NCBI GenBank assembly: GCA_026545765.1
Contig: CM048842.1
Span: 21,540,667 to 21,604,666 of the forward strand
Reading direction: 5' to 3'
DNA: 64,000 nucleotides
Source of the DNA: Plantago major
Taxonomy: Eukaryota > Streptophyta > Magnoliopsida > Lamiales > Plantaginaceae
In this document: positions 46,993 to 59,370 of the stretch, in pieces
How the letters are laid out: the number at the start of each line of letters is the position of its first letter
Position numbering within the stretch: position 1 is the stretch's first letter
Position numbers and translations under genes: made by a program
The notes under the pieces: model-generated
What the model was told of the DNA's origin: nothing
The model's database searches: none
Seen by the model: only the letters and a program-made list of their open reading frames with translations

Positions 46993-49501
46993 AATTACCT
47001 TTGTTGGAGGCTCAGATGTTTGTCTCACAGAAACTTGTGAAGTTTCTGGAATCTTTTCTTGTGATGAAGGCCTTGATGCCTCATCAATTTCCATATGTTG
47101 TGAGGATTGAGTGGGCAATTCCTCAACAACTTCTACTTCTTTTTGAACCTGTTAAGTAAAATGTGTTAGTCTAAGAAAAATGATCAGAGATTGTTCTTTA
47201 AGGAGTATGAATATCTGAATGAAATACCTTCTCTACAGAAGGTTCAGATACTTGTTCCTCAGAGGCCCTGGAAGCCTCTGGATTCCTCTCTGAAGAGATA
47301 GACTTTTCAGTCTCTTCATTATTCCTCTCAGTTGGAGCCTATTAGAAACAAACACTTATTAGTCAAGTGTATTAACGAATGTCTGAAAAATTATATCTTA
47401 AGGAATTCTCTATCATCTGTAGCACAGGCTCAGATTCCTTAAGTTGTGAGGGTGTGGAAGCCTCCTTCTCAGTTTCTGAGGCAAGCTTCTCAGCTTCCTC
47501 TTGTTCTCATGTTTCTAAATCAGCCTGTAACAAAGAAATTCTATTAAAATAACAAGATTATGTGGCACAAAATATCACAAGTAGAGAGTTAAACCATTCA
47601 GATACCTGAGTAATGTCAGGCTGATTGGTCTCTGGAACTTGTGACCCTTCTATGCGTTGGTCTTGTTGTTCCATTTCATCTTCTTTGTTTGAAGTTTCAG
47701 GTACTTCAGACCTTGCCTGAGTATGCAACTCAGTTGCCTCCCCTGGTTGATCATTTACGGCGGATGTCTGGTTTGATCCCTCTCATTGAGTTGGGAACTG
47801 CTCTTTTGAGATTTTCTTGAGAATGAAAGATCTTTGGTATCTGCAGCTCAAGTACCATTTCAGCAGTATCCTTATCTGGCTATTGTGGTTGTTGTGCTTG
47901 AGACAGACTGTTGAGTGTTGAGGCAATGGTAGTATCCTCCAACACTAAGTTGTCACTCATCAGAGCATTTTCAATATGCTTCAGTCTTTGTTGCTCTGAT
48001 GGTGTAATTTATCCATTATTTTGACACCTTTTGCTTTTTTGACACCTTTTGAAAAAAAATTGCTCAAAGAACTGGGTGGTTCTTCTTCAGATACCTCTAC
48101 ACCGGTTACTTTTTCAGTAACCTTAGCCCTTCTTGATTTTTCTAGGACTTCAGAGATAACTAATTCATCATCTTCATTGTGAGAGCTCTCATCAGCATTA
48201 GGAACTAATTGGTCCATAATTCCTGTTGTTTCTGCAGATAGGACTTGGTATCTGTCACTACTTTCTTTAGCAGCATTGATGAGTTCATCAGCAAGGCTTT
48301 CGGCAATAGTCTTAACATTTCTGAAAGCACTTTCTCTTGCTGAGTCTACTTGTTCAGTAGTCGATACCTCTTTTGCAGCATTGATGAGTTCATCTTCATT
48401 GATGAGTTCATCTGCAGCGATGGCAGGTATCTGGGAATCGACAGACTCAAAGGGTGTGCCTTCTAATTTGCCAGCAGACTTCTTTCGTGAAGTTCTGGGC
48501 TTCTTGATCACAACTTTTCCCTCAGATACCTCTTCAGTCTTTCGCTTCTTGGAACCTTTCTGAGATCCAGTAACCTTTTTCATCATGTTCATATACTCAT
48601 ATTTGTAGAGTAGGTTACGGTTGGCTATGTCAGCCTTCTCTCTGAGCTCAATGCCAAGCTTTTCCAGCAAGTAGCATATCTTTAGACCATAACTTACTGT
48701 GGTCTTTGGCTCAGCAAGTCCCTTAGCGATTGTAGGCTCAAAGCCTTGAATCTTCTTCACAAACTTCATAAAGGCGTACTTTCCCCAATTGAAAGGGTTT
48801 TCCAGCCTTTTGTCTTGTTGTTGCAACAAGAACATCATCATCCAGCATTCTTGGCTTATCTGGTCAGCACCTCCTTGTAGACCATCAAAGCATCTGTGAA
48901 GAATGCATGCCAACACATCCCAGTGAACCAGCAGATGTCTGGTTCTGATGTCAGCAAGCTTGAAATCAGTGGGTGTATCTGATTTTTCAAGATCACACAC
49001 ATCACTGTACAGTTGTTTTACACCTTCAAGGAGATCATCATCCTTGGTGTCTATTTCAAAATCCTTTCCAAGATTTTGAAGGTCAAACAACTTGCAGAAA
49101 GTTGTTAAGTCCAGAAGGATTTCCTTTCCTTGCACTGAAGTTTTTATAGACACTATTGCAGTGCCTTTAGAAACACAGGATATAATCCTGGAGTTGTTGT
49201 AGAATTCTAACACATCCAATGAAGAGATTCTACGGAGTAGAGCTGATAGAAAACCCTTGATTTTTGCCTTTTCAAGCATGTCAAGTATCAGTTTTCTGTC
49301 GGCTTGAGTCTCAACAGCAGCAGTGAGGTATTCCTCAATCATGGCACCACCCCAAATCATTCTGTGATTTGAAGTCCAATGATCGGGATTGATGTTCCCT
49401 ACCAATCGATTGTTAATAAATACCAACTCCGGTGCTTGCTTTTCAGCAGTACCAGTGGTAGTACTTTGGGATTTCTGTGTAGTTGATCGTTTGGGGGCCA
49501 T
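46993..49501 (-). pseudogene. Element A third gene (aORF), N-terminal part
   Basis: The start is MAPKRSTTQKSQ at 49501, giving a 506-residue open stretch. The N-terminal domain (about residues 45-310) has the motifs SSLDVLEFYNNSRI, GKEILLDLTTFCKLFDL, RTRHLLVHWDVLACILHRCF, NPFNWGKYAFMKFV and LKICYLLEKLGIEL. It is followed by a basic segment (GSKKRKTEE, KKPRTSRKKSAGK) that could be a nuclear localisation signal, then Ser/Glu-rich linkers. It resembles the 'putative plant transposon protein' domain. The gene continues, after small intron-like intervals and the B insertion, at 3202 and below. Confidence 0.72.
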
Positions 49502-49683
49502 CTCTTTATATAGAGTGAGTTTTTCAAAGATATTAAAGAGATTAAAGTGAAAGATTAGTGATTCTTTGCAGAAAAACTAATTTGAGAGCAGAGATTTGCA
49601 GAGAGAATAGAAGAAAGAAATTTGCTATTCTTGTGCAAGTCGGAATGTTGGATTAGGCGAAAGTAATTTCCTTAGCCAAAATC

Positions 49684-49697
49684 CTATATATATATAG
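49684..49697 (-). promoter_or_regulatory. TATA box of the A aORF promoter
   Basis: CTATATATATATAG lies 183 bp before the ATG, with TGGGCC at 49804-49809, 107 bp further upstream; same layout as B and C. Confidence 0.65.
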
Positions 49698-50291
49698 CAA
49701 AGAGATCTCAACAGACATATACATACAAATCAATTTTGTGTGTAAGTATCTGTGTATTGCAAACAGGCGTGGAAAAAAGCTTTGTTTAGCATTAAATGCA
49801 TAGTGGGCCCTGTCTGAAATTCAACAGTCCACTATTTACTGAGAGTTAATCTCTGCCGTAAAGATCAATCGCCCATTTCATCAAAGGTCACCATTGCTTC
49901 TTCAGCAATGATCACAATCAACAATTGTAATTGTGCCCATTTAATGAATGTTGGCTATTAGCTATCTGAATCACGTTTCTGTGTGAATGAGTACATTGTT
50001 GTATCTGATTCTATCTTATACTTGTTGTCTTTTCAAAGTTTTTCACAAAGATAGAAATAATTCAAATTTCAAGATAGTAGTTAACTGTAGACAGTTGTAC
50101 TATTCTCTTTTGTGTTCCCCCTCACTCAGTGATCTAGATATTTGAGTACCCGTCTCAAAATTCTTCAAATAGCTATTTTACCCTTTAGCCTTTGGTTTCT
50201 GGATACCCGTTCCAGATTCCTCTTCTCTGGATACCCGTTCCAGATTACTTTTCTCTCTTCTTTGATATCTTCTTCAGATATCTGAACTTTT
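49698..50291 (-). promoter_or_regulatory. Pol-aORF spacer of A
   Basis: No coding region. It holds the conserved TGGGCC block, a polypurine-like tract (plus-strand TTCCCCCTC, 50115-50123) and two successive TCTGG/CCAGA inverted repeats (50198-50216 and 50226-50244) with loop ATACCCGTT. Confidence 0.5.
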
Positions 50292-52060
50292 TCAATTCTT
50301 TGGTAGCTCCATTAGGCCAAGACTGTGTCTTAAGGCTAAGAATCTACTTTCTTGTAATGGCTTAGTGAAGATATCTGCAAGTTGGTCTTCAGTGCCAATC
50401 TTGAGTATCTCTATATTGCCTTTTTCAACATGGTCTCTGATGAAGTGGTGTCTAACATCAATGTGCTTTGTTCTAGCATGAAACTTAGGATTCTGAGTTA
50501 TGGCAATTGCACTTGTGTTGTCACAGAAAATAGGAGTTTTCTCTTCATTGAGTCCATAGTCTCTGAGTTGTTGTTGTATCCACAATATTTGTGAAGCACA
50601 ACACCCAGCAGCAATATATTCAGCCTCTGTGGTAGATGTAGCAATTGAGTTGTATTTCTTACTGAACCATGATATCAATCTGGCACCAAGAAATTGACAA
50701 GTTCCTGAGGTGCTTTTTCTATCAAGCAATGATCCAGCATAGTCAGCATCTGAATAGCCAACCAAACTCAATCCACTGTCTTTTGGATACCACAATCCAA
50801 CTTCTACAGTACCCTTTACATACCTTAATATCTTCATAGCAATGTTGTAGTGTGATTGCATTGGATTTGTCTGAAATCAGGCACACACTCCAACTGCATA
50901 TTGAATATCAGGTCTACTTGCAGTGAGGTATAGTAGAGACCCAATCAATTTCCTATACTTGTGTTCTCTAACACTCTTGTCAGATTCAGTATAGGTCATT
51001 TTGGTTTCAATGCTCATAGGTATCTTAGAATTCTTTTCAGAAGGCTTTAAATTGAACTTGTTGAGCATGTCTTTTGCATACTTTGTTTGACTAATGAATA
51101 TTCCATCATTCAATTCTCCCATCATGCTCATCTCGAATTTACTTTTCATGAGTTCATCAATGTCTTCACAAAGTTGCTTGTCTTTAGATCCAAATATAAT
51201 GTCATCAACGTATACTTGAACTAAAAGTAGTTTCCCACCATGGTTCAATGTGAAGAGTGTTTTATCAACATCTCCTTTCTTGAAACCACTTTCTAGTAGG
51301 TATCTGGCCAATGTATGATACCATGCTCTCTTGGAGCTTGTTTCAGCCCATACAGAGCTTTCTGAAGCTTATAGACCATCCTACTTTCTGAGGAAACTTC
51401 AAAACCTGGTGGTTGCTCAACATAGACTTCCTCAGCAAGTTCACCATTTAGAAATGCACTCTTGACATCCATTTGATAAATCAGAAGTCATTATGAGTCA
51501 GAAGGCTAGAAAGAGTCTTATTGCATCCAATCTTGCAACTGGTGCATAAGATTCATCAAAATCTAGTCCTTCAGTCTGGGTGAATCCCTTTGCAACCAAC
51601 CTAGCTTTGTTTATGGTTATTTCACCAGACTCATTCATTTTGTTTCTGAAAACCCACTTGGTTCCAATTACAGATATACCGTTAACAAATGGAACCAGTT
51701 TCCAGACTTTGTTTCTCTCAAATTGATCCAACTCTTCTTGCATTGCAGAGATCCAATCTTGATCCTTTAACGCTTCTTCTATAGTCTTTGGTTCAATGTT
51801 TGAGATGAAACATCCATAGAGATAATTTGCATTTTCAGCGATTGCTCTTCTAGTTCTAACTCCTTGGTCTATGGGACCAATAACATCCTTTGCAGGATGA
51901 TTTCTTATCCATTTCATAATGGGTTTTGAACTAGTAGGATCAATATCATTTTGATTTGAATGTGAATCAATATGATCTTGATGAGATACTTGTCTTGATC
52001 TCGAGATATCGACACATGGAAATGCCATGGATATCGACACTTTTTCGTGTTAGAGATATC
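50292..52060 (-). pseudogene. Element A pol: reverse transcriptase and RNase H region
   Basis: [52 protein letters not shown] and LVGYSDADYAGSLLDRKSTSG with TTEAEYIAAG and ADIFTKPLQ. Very close to B. The region is broken. Confidence 0.9.
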
Positions 52061-53620
52061 TGAATCTTGCATTTCGAATCTCATTTTCGATACCTCTTCA
52101 TGATGAAGGTTCTCGAGAACTGTTCCATTTACGGAATTCTCATAGGAAATTCTTCATCATGTCTTAGAGTCATCCGTTGTTACTAAGCATAGGTTGCTTT
52201 TGATCACGGACTCATCCTCTATTTGAATGATAGAATTGTTTCCTTCGAGGATCCTTTTCGTAATCTTTAATCATTAGTTCTTTGAACCTATCTGAGAGAT
52301 CATCATTCAAGAGTACTTTCTTGTTTCCTTCATAGAACACTACATGAACAGATTCTTCGATCTTTTGCGTTCTTTTGTTGTAGATTCTATAGGCTTTGCT
52401 ATTCAGAGAGTAACCAAGAAATACTCCTTCATATGCCTTTGGTTGAAATGTTCTCAAGTATTCTTTTTCATTCTGAAGAATAAAACATCTGCAACCAAAC
52501 ATCCTTAGATGTTTGATACTAGGGGGTCTGCCAATGAAAAGCTCGTAAGGAGTTTTGTCATGGTGTTTGTTAATCAGACATCTATTTTGAGTGTAGCATG
52601 CTGTGTTTACAGCTTCAACCCAATAAATATCACTTATTTCAAAGTGTCGAAGCATTGTTCTTCTTTGCTTCTTTCAGGGTCCTAGTCTTTCTTTCAGCAC
52701 CACCATTTTGTTGTGGTGTTCTTACAGAAGATAGTTGATGTTGTATACCTTTGCAGGTACAAAACTCTTTTATGTACTGGTTCACAAACTTCATTACCAT
52801 GCATTACGATTCTGATTACCTTGTCATTTTTCATGACTTCGAGCTTATTCAGCAAGTTGGGTATTTCAACCCTTGTATCTGATTTGTGTTTGAGAAAGAC
52901 AACCCAAGTGAATCTTGAGCAATCATCAACAACAACCAGACCATACTTCTTTCCTGCATAACTAGTTACTGAGGATTCAAAAAGATCTATATGTAACATT
53001 TGCAGTGGCCTTTCACTGGAATGTGTAGTTTTAGACTTGAAAGATGTTTTGGATTGTTTGTCCATTGGGCAAGCTGAGCATACACCTTCTTTTCTATATG
53101 CCATTTTGGGTAAACCAACCACCAATTCTTTCTTGGCTAGCTTGTTCAGAGTTTTGAAATTCAAGTGACTCATTCTTTTATGCCATAGCCAATTTTCTTC
53201 AGTGTGGCCAGATTGACTCACCATGAGACATTCTTCGGTTGTGGCGGATGCCCAATCAGCAACATAAAGATTTCCTTTACGCCTTGCAACCAAGATTGTC
53301 TGCTTTGACTCATTGTCAATCAATTTACATAGTTTTAACTTGATCTTGACAGTGTACCCTTTGTCTACTAGTTGACTCATGCTTAGGAGATTATATTTCA
53401 ATCCCTTTACATGAAGCACTTCAGAGATTGTGAGGGCTCCAAACTTCAAATTGCCAAAACCTTTGGTTGGATTTTCATCTCCTCCAGCAAACCTGATAAT
53501 TGGTCCATCATTGCAATTTTTGTAGTCAATCAGATTTGCTTTATCTCCTGTCATGTGCTTCCCACATCCACTATCAAAATGCCACTTTGAATTAGTCCTT
53601 AGAGTGTTCTGCACAAAACA
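52060..53620 (-). pseudogene. Element A pol: protease and integrase region
   Basis: Protease FDSGCGKHMTGD, GAG-pre-integrase WLWHKRMSHLNFKTLNKL, integrase LHIDLFESSVTSYAGKKYG with RFTWVVFLKHKSDTRVEI, and integrase C-terminal GRPPSIKHLRMFGCRCF. Close to B; broken. Confidence 0.88.
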
Positions 53621-53632
53621 GGAAACAGGAGA

Positions 53633-56144
53633 TTAGGTTCTCATACCAACAATGGAACCATCTAGACTAAAGAATCTTCCAGTAGGAATCCATTTTTGAA
53701 TGAATTTCTTAGGAACATTCTTTTGTCTAACAGGAACATAAGGAGGAATTCTAGTTAAATGATTAGTATCATTGTTATTAAGAACTATTTTCTTCCTTGG
53801 TGTGTTCCTTGGTGCTCCATTTGGTGCTTTCAGATACCTGTCAGATTTCTGAGTCTGCTTCTCACTAAACTTAGCTTTCCTAGCCAGATTTCTTCTAGCC
53901 CTGGCATTCAAAAATTTTCAGTGGCTTGATTTATCTTCCACTTATGATAATTACTGTGAGCAATTCTAGCCTTTAACCATCGTTTTTGCTCCTGTTTGTA
54001 CTCACGAGCAAGTTGTTTCGCGATGGCTTTATAGCCAATACCATTCCGAGCACCTGGTACTATCTGAGATCTCTTCTCAGCAGCTTTGCTAGTCTCTGGA
54101 TAATCTATTTTCTTTGCAGAAAACGTGACATAGGAGAATTTGTAAGCTCCGGCAATTTTTCCTTTTTGAGAGACATAGCACTGTGGGTGATTACACTTCT
54201 CAGTGTTATGTTTCTTTCCAGAAACATTCCCACCAGTTTTCCTTTGGACTTGTTTTTCCCACAAAGGCTTAGTCGCAACTGCCTTTCCTTTGTCAACAAT
54301 CTTAGTTTTCTGACCGATATTGTAGACTGTTTGGGAATTACCTTGCTGAGCACTGACAAATGTTAGTCCTTCATTACTCTTATTCAGAGTGGTGGGACTG
54401 TCTCTGTGTGTGTCCAGCCCAATTCCTCTCTTTTCTGAAGGATCTCTAAAATAAGATTGTACTTCAGTAAGAGTGTCACTAGCTTTGGCATAAGATTGAA
54501 AAGATAGTTCTTTCTTTTTGAGTTCCTTATTCTCAGAAAGAAGATCTTCACATTTCTTTTGAAGATTGGCCTACGCTTCTTTATGTGACTTTTCGGTCTC
54601 AGATATCTGAGCCTTGAGAAATGCATTTTCAGCATCCTTTTTCTCAGATATCTTGATTAATTGAGAATTTTCCTTTACAAGAGAATTCTTTTCTTCTTCA
54701 AGGTTTTCGGCTCAAGCTCGGATCATTAGAAATTCTCTTTCGTAGAGATCAAGTTGTCTTTTGAGATTTTCCAGATCTTTGATTCCCTCTTCATCACTTT
54801 CATAAGTATAGCAGGAAGTATGTGTTACCTCATCAGCCATTAGACAAGGTTCAATGTTGGAGATATCTGGAAAGATTTCTTCAGCCATACCACACACTTC
54901 TTTCTTCTTTTGACCAAAGTCAATTATTTCATGAGAGACACCGCACATTTCTGGGGAAGGCAGTGTGGAATCATCTGAATCCTCATCCTCAGAGTCAGAT
55001 TCAATATCTAGAGCATCCAGTTGGATTTGAATCTTTTTCCTTTCTTCAGTGAGCATAGCTCTCTGACTTCTTTTGAAGATTCTTCTGTCATTCTTGTCAC
55101 CTGTCTTTAGTTTGTTGAAGGCTGGGCAATCCTTCTTGAAATGACCAGGTTTCTGACAATAGAAACAGATATCGTTTCCGATTTCTGCTTCCTCAGTACT
55201 AGATACTTTTTGAGCAGACTTGTTAAGTGAGCTTTGAATATTTTTGTACTGGTGGTAGTTTGAGCCTAAATGCTTTTTCAGCTTCTCTTTGGCTTTTCTT
55301 CTCTCAATTTCTCGACTGACATATTTTCCCATTTGCTTTACAGCAAGAGCATCCTCAGTCACCTCGTTACCTTTCTTCTTTTCAGAAGTTCCTTGAGCAA
55401 CTAGAGCAACATTCTGCGACTTCTCAGTTGTTTGTTCTCTTTGGGTTGTCTCATAGTCAACGGTGGCAAGGTGAGAGAAAAGTTCCACATGAGTGATATC
55501 TGACATTCCTTGGTTAAAGTAGAAAAACTTTGTGTGTTCCCAGTTATGATTTAGACTTCTCACAATAGTCTTAATCTTTTCTGACTGCGTATATCTATTA
55601 CTCTCACCAAGTGCAGCCATGTCACTCATAAGTGTTGTAAACCGAAAATCTAGTTCTTCAAGAGTCTCTGTGGGACCTTGTTTAAAGTTTTGGAATTTGA
55701 GCTTCAAAACTTCGAACTTATTTTCCTTTGTTTTCAAAGGTCTTGACGCATTTCTTCAATCAATTGCCGAGCCACTTTCGCGTTTGCACCCTACGCTTTA
55801 ATCGTATGTGCTCGAGTAGAACGTATGATGATATTACGAGCACGACCATCCAAATCGATTTCTCTTGGCATTTTCCGATGTCCAGAGCTCTCAGGCTTTG
55901 ATTCAGAATAACTTGGTTGGCGTGTCTCCCACCGTTGACGATCTCTGCGTGAAGACCCATCGCTTTGTTCTCTGTCTCTACCATTTGAAACCTCCATGAC
56001 TTGCTTGAGTTGTTGAATGACTATCGGGCCATTCTTTATTACTTCGATCATTTCGTCATTGATGGCTTCTAGGTGGAGCATCATGTTGTTCTTCCATTTT
56101 TCATAATTCTCTGGCTTGAGAATTGTGGCGTCACTTAAAGACAT
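53633..56144 (-). pseudogene. Element A gag and basic linker
   Basis: Start MSLSDATILKPENYEKW at 56144. It has LEELDFRFTTLMSDMAALGE, the zinc knuckle CFYCQKPGHFKKDC, an acidic segment DIESDSEDEDSDDS and a coiled coil, followed by the Arg/Lys-rich linker toward protease. The copy is broken. Confidence 0.87.
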
Positions 56145-56248
56145 ACTGCAGCAGACACACTAAACAAACAAATCAAGTGTAGGTGAAAAGCAGTTAGTGG
56201 GCACTTATCTGGGATCTAGGTTCAGTGCAGAAGGTTTGGGAACCTCCT

Positions 56249-56260
56249 GCTCTAATACCA
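56249..56260 (-). other. Primer binding site of element A (variant)
   Basis: Minus-strand TGGTATTAGAGC, one base different from the sites of B and C, two bases from the LTR. Confidence 0.82.
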
Positions 56261-56262
56261 CT

Positions 56263-57898
56263 TGTTGGTCCAGATAACGGCAAAGTAAAAGATTAGGGGG
56301 GGAGGGGTGAATAGTCTTTTAAAACTTTTGTCGATAAACACAGTTTCTCAGATATCTGTGAAGATATCTGATACTTAATTTCAAAGAGCGGAAGACTTTT
56401 CTGTGATAAGTGTACGTGCTCAGCAAGATAAGTGTAAGTACTTTGCAAGATAAGTAAAGCAAGTAATAAACTGCAGAAAGTAAATAACACAAATCTTTTT
56501 ATAGTGGTATCTGAAGGTGGCGTAATCCTTCAACTAATCCACTTCGGCCTTTCTCAGACCTAGAATCCACTAAGACAGATAAATGAGGTAACCTTACAGA
56601 TATCTTCTCTTGATACCTAAATACACTAGGTTCCCAACCAAGTGTTCCCCCTGAGTTATTCCTCGGCTTTCACAGCCAAGTACTTCCTGTACTCACAAAC
56701 CTTTTGAGTTGTTCCTTAGTTTCCCAAACTAAGTACTTCCTGTGCTCAATAACCTTGGAGTTATTCCTTAGTTTCCCAAACTAATTACTTCCTGTACTCC
56801 ACGCCGTTTAAGGTGTTGGTTAAGGTAAATTGTTAGGTGAGCTTCTTCAATAACTTGTTCTGTTATTCAGATAGCTCTATGAATCAAGTATACTTAATAC
56901 ACTTTGCAATGTATGGTATCTTGTTCTCTACTGACCCAAGTCTATGAAAAGTGTTCAAGAGAATGAATCTCAGATATGAAATCTTAGTTCAACTCTTTCA
57001 CAAATAAAAATGTTCGTTAAGGATCAGGAAACTTAGAACTTTTGTGCTACTTAGAATCAAGAGCTTTGGTCGCAACAAAAAGCTTGAAGGTAAGTAGTTT
57101 GCTTGAGAGAGCTTGTGAGAATATTCAGTATGTAGTTCTGTGTTGTCTAAGGTGTGTTCTCAAGCAGTCTAAGCGTTGATATTTATAGATGAATTTGAGT
57201 GCCGTTTGAATAGTATCCGTTAGGCTTAAATCAAATTCAAACTATTGATATCTGATTATAGTACTGTAACAGGTTTGTCTTCTTCTTCAGAAGCTACAGC
57301 TTTTATTCAGACATTTCTATCCGCGCATTTAATTCACTGTACTATACTTTGTCCTGTAGTGCCAACGAAACTATGCAAGCTTTCTGAGGCTTTGCACGTT
57401 CTATTCCAGAGATCATCATAGCTCCAGATACCACTTGTTTAAACAACTTGTTATAATATATTTCTTTTTCAGAAGCATATTTTATGTTCAAAGTATCTGA
57501 GTGTAGATATCTGTGGGCACTTTCCTCGTCTCAGAAACCTTTTATTCTCATATATCTTTTGCAACACTTGTTTTTCGAAACACTTGTTTCTTCAAGATAT
57601 CTGGACATAGGTATCTGAAAAACCCTTGTCTTCAACAATCTTGTGCAGTCTTCAAATCTTCAAATCCGTTGAACTTTTCCTGCTGAATGACTTCTTCTTG
57701 GTCTTCTTCAGAAAATAAAAATTACATTTCGAGACCTTACATCCTATACAAGATTTGCTAGACTATCATACTTAGTGAGTTTCCTCTTTTACAATGTTCA
57801 AGTGAATCAACGGTACTAATCACCTTTCTGAGCTAAGGTAAATCACTAGGTTGCTGATCAAAATCTAAACAGATAATCCTAAACAGATAATCCTAACA
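56263..57898 (-). repeat. 5' LTR of element A
   Basis: 1636 bp, homologous to the B LTRs, ending CCTAACA. A short local duplication of AAACAGATAATCCT lies at its outer edge. Its hairpin array (about 56653-56800) has CTTAGTTT/AAACTAAG arms at 56715-56733 where B has CTTAGCTT/AAGCTAAG. The 5 bp after it, GTAGC, would be the target duplication, but the other side is outside the window. Confidence 0.9.
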
Positions 57899-58697
57899 GT
57901 AGCAATCCATCCGGACTCACCGGAGCTCAGCGAATTCGAACAACAGTAGAGTGTATCGTATTAAACAAGAGTAGAGCGCCTTGGATTATAACAAAAGTAA
58001 AGCGCCTCGTACTGTAGCACAAAATAGAGAGGACCCAATCTGGATCGGACTACACAAGTAACAGATCTGGAACACCGTTACTCACTCCGGTTCGGAGCAA
58101 GAGTGACAGAACTGCAGCAAGTCAGACCAAGATTGTTGTAGCAACAGAGCACGATATCAGAACAGAAAAACATACCTTGTCTCAAAATAGACAAACGCAA
58201 ACAAGATTCGGACTAACATATAGCACAAGCATGATTTTATTTGCAACACAACCAGGCTCTTCCACCAAATCACAGCAAATCACTCTCCAAAAGCCTAATC
58301 TTAAATTCATGGCTACAATACTCTTCACCCTCATCAGACTCTTCCACCCATGAATCTGACACCCATTTCCCCCAATTTCTCAGAACCAGATCGATATGTT
58401 CGGACTATAACAGAGGTCCGAACTGGAAACTGCAGACGGAGATAGATCTGAGCTGAGAACTCCAGAATTGCGACCTCCTGACAAAACTCGAACAACTCTG
58501 CGGCTTCGAACAAACCAAAAAGAATAGAGGCGAGAACAGATCCGGACCGACAGTACGGACGGAGATAAATCCGATCTAAGAGACGGAACAACAGTGGGGA
58601 TCTGAACTGCTGGCTGAACTCGAATGGTTGACTTGGGATGCCTTAGGATTCGCTCCTAGGTCCTTTATGACGGATTGGACATATTTCCGTATCAACA
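57899..58697 (-). repeat. Possible LTR remnant of element F
   Basis: No gene is seen. The segment ends TATCAACA next to a pyrimidine tract, as a minus-strand 3' LTR would. Near 57943-58015 it has about three degenerate repeats of roughly 30 bp around AGTAGAGCGCCT. No second LTR is in the window to confirm it. Confidence 0.35.
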
Positions 58698-58712
58698 TAT
58701 GTCCCCCTAGTT

Positions 58713-59354
58713 TCCAAGTATCTTAGTGGAAGATAGTTGTGGAACTATTATTTTTGGAAGCTGTTTTGAGGAAAAGAATCCGTTCTCCAGTCCAATCCGT
58801 TTCGATCCCGTTGAAAAAAAGGTGTACTCCGTACTTCGTGTGGCCATTGACTTAGTCTCTCTCCCCCCCCCCCCCCCCTTTTCTTTTTCTAAAACATCGT
58901 TGCCATCCGAGGGAGTAGGTCCGAAGAGCAACGAAGTGGAGAAAAAAGAAAAAAGGGTATTTGTAATGGAGACTAAGTTTAGGCTCCGAACATCGGTAGT
59001 GTGCCTTTGATGAGCTACGGTGGCGGACCATAGGTGTGTGTCCCGTCCGAACCAGGCTCTGTGGTTGCGGGAAGGTCCAAAGGGTAATCGCTCGAGTATA
59101 CGAGGTCCCTTGTGTGGACAAGTTATGCTGGGCTGATAAGCCACTGGGCGTCCGAAAAGATGATACTCCGGAGCTCTCGTGTTGTCTGACGCCCGAGAGA
59201 GGGAGAGTTGTTGTATTCATCTATCCAAGAGGTAAATTTGTTGTACCCATTCGTCATTTCACTTGGTATAATTGTACTATACCGTTGGATGGTTCTTGAT
59301 CGACGGTGGAGATTAAATCCGAAAAATTGCGACGGTTGGAGTTCCCGATATGGC
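58713..59354. other. Upstream region of the F extra gene
   Basis: No coding region recognised. It includes a run of 16 C (58863-58878) after a CT-rich stretch. It presumably contains the upstream promoter of the gene at 59792. Confidence 0.4.
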
Positions 59355-59370
59355 CCTCTATAAATAGAGG
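59355..59370 (+). promoter_or_regulatory. Palindromic TATA box of the F extra gene
   Basis: CCTCTATAAATAGAGG is a perfect inverted repeat around a strong TATA box. It lies upstream of a likely leader intron, with a GTAAGT donor at 59527 and a CTTTCCCTAG acceptor ending at 59790 just before the ATG at 59792. Confidence 0.6.

Larger units (their letters stand above)
1..57898 (-). mobile_element. Element A: Sirevirus-type Ty1/copia retrotransposon, 3' end outside the window, interrupted by B
   Basis: This is the outermost copia element. It reads on the minus strand and occupies 1-3202 and 46993-57898; everything between is the later insertion of B. In element order it holds a 5' LTR (56263-57898), a primer site, gag, protease-integrase, reverse transcriptase-RNase H, and a long third gene. 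The third gene continues at 1-3202 after the insertion. Sequence at position 1 matches B at 5041, which lies about 187 bp inside B's 3' LTR, so A's 3' LTR should end just left of the window. A and B are close relatives throughout. The copy is a fossil, with roughly ten breaks in gag-pol besides the insertion. Lineage call rests on gag and reverse transcriptase motifs, large size and the extra gene. Confidence 0.9.

Noticed and set aside
58863-58878. Run of 16 C as a quadruplex signal
   Set aside because: A homopolymer in a CT-rich stretch is more likely slippage; no spaced G tracts.
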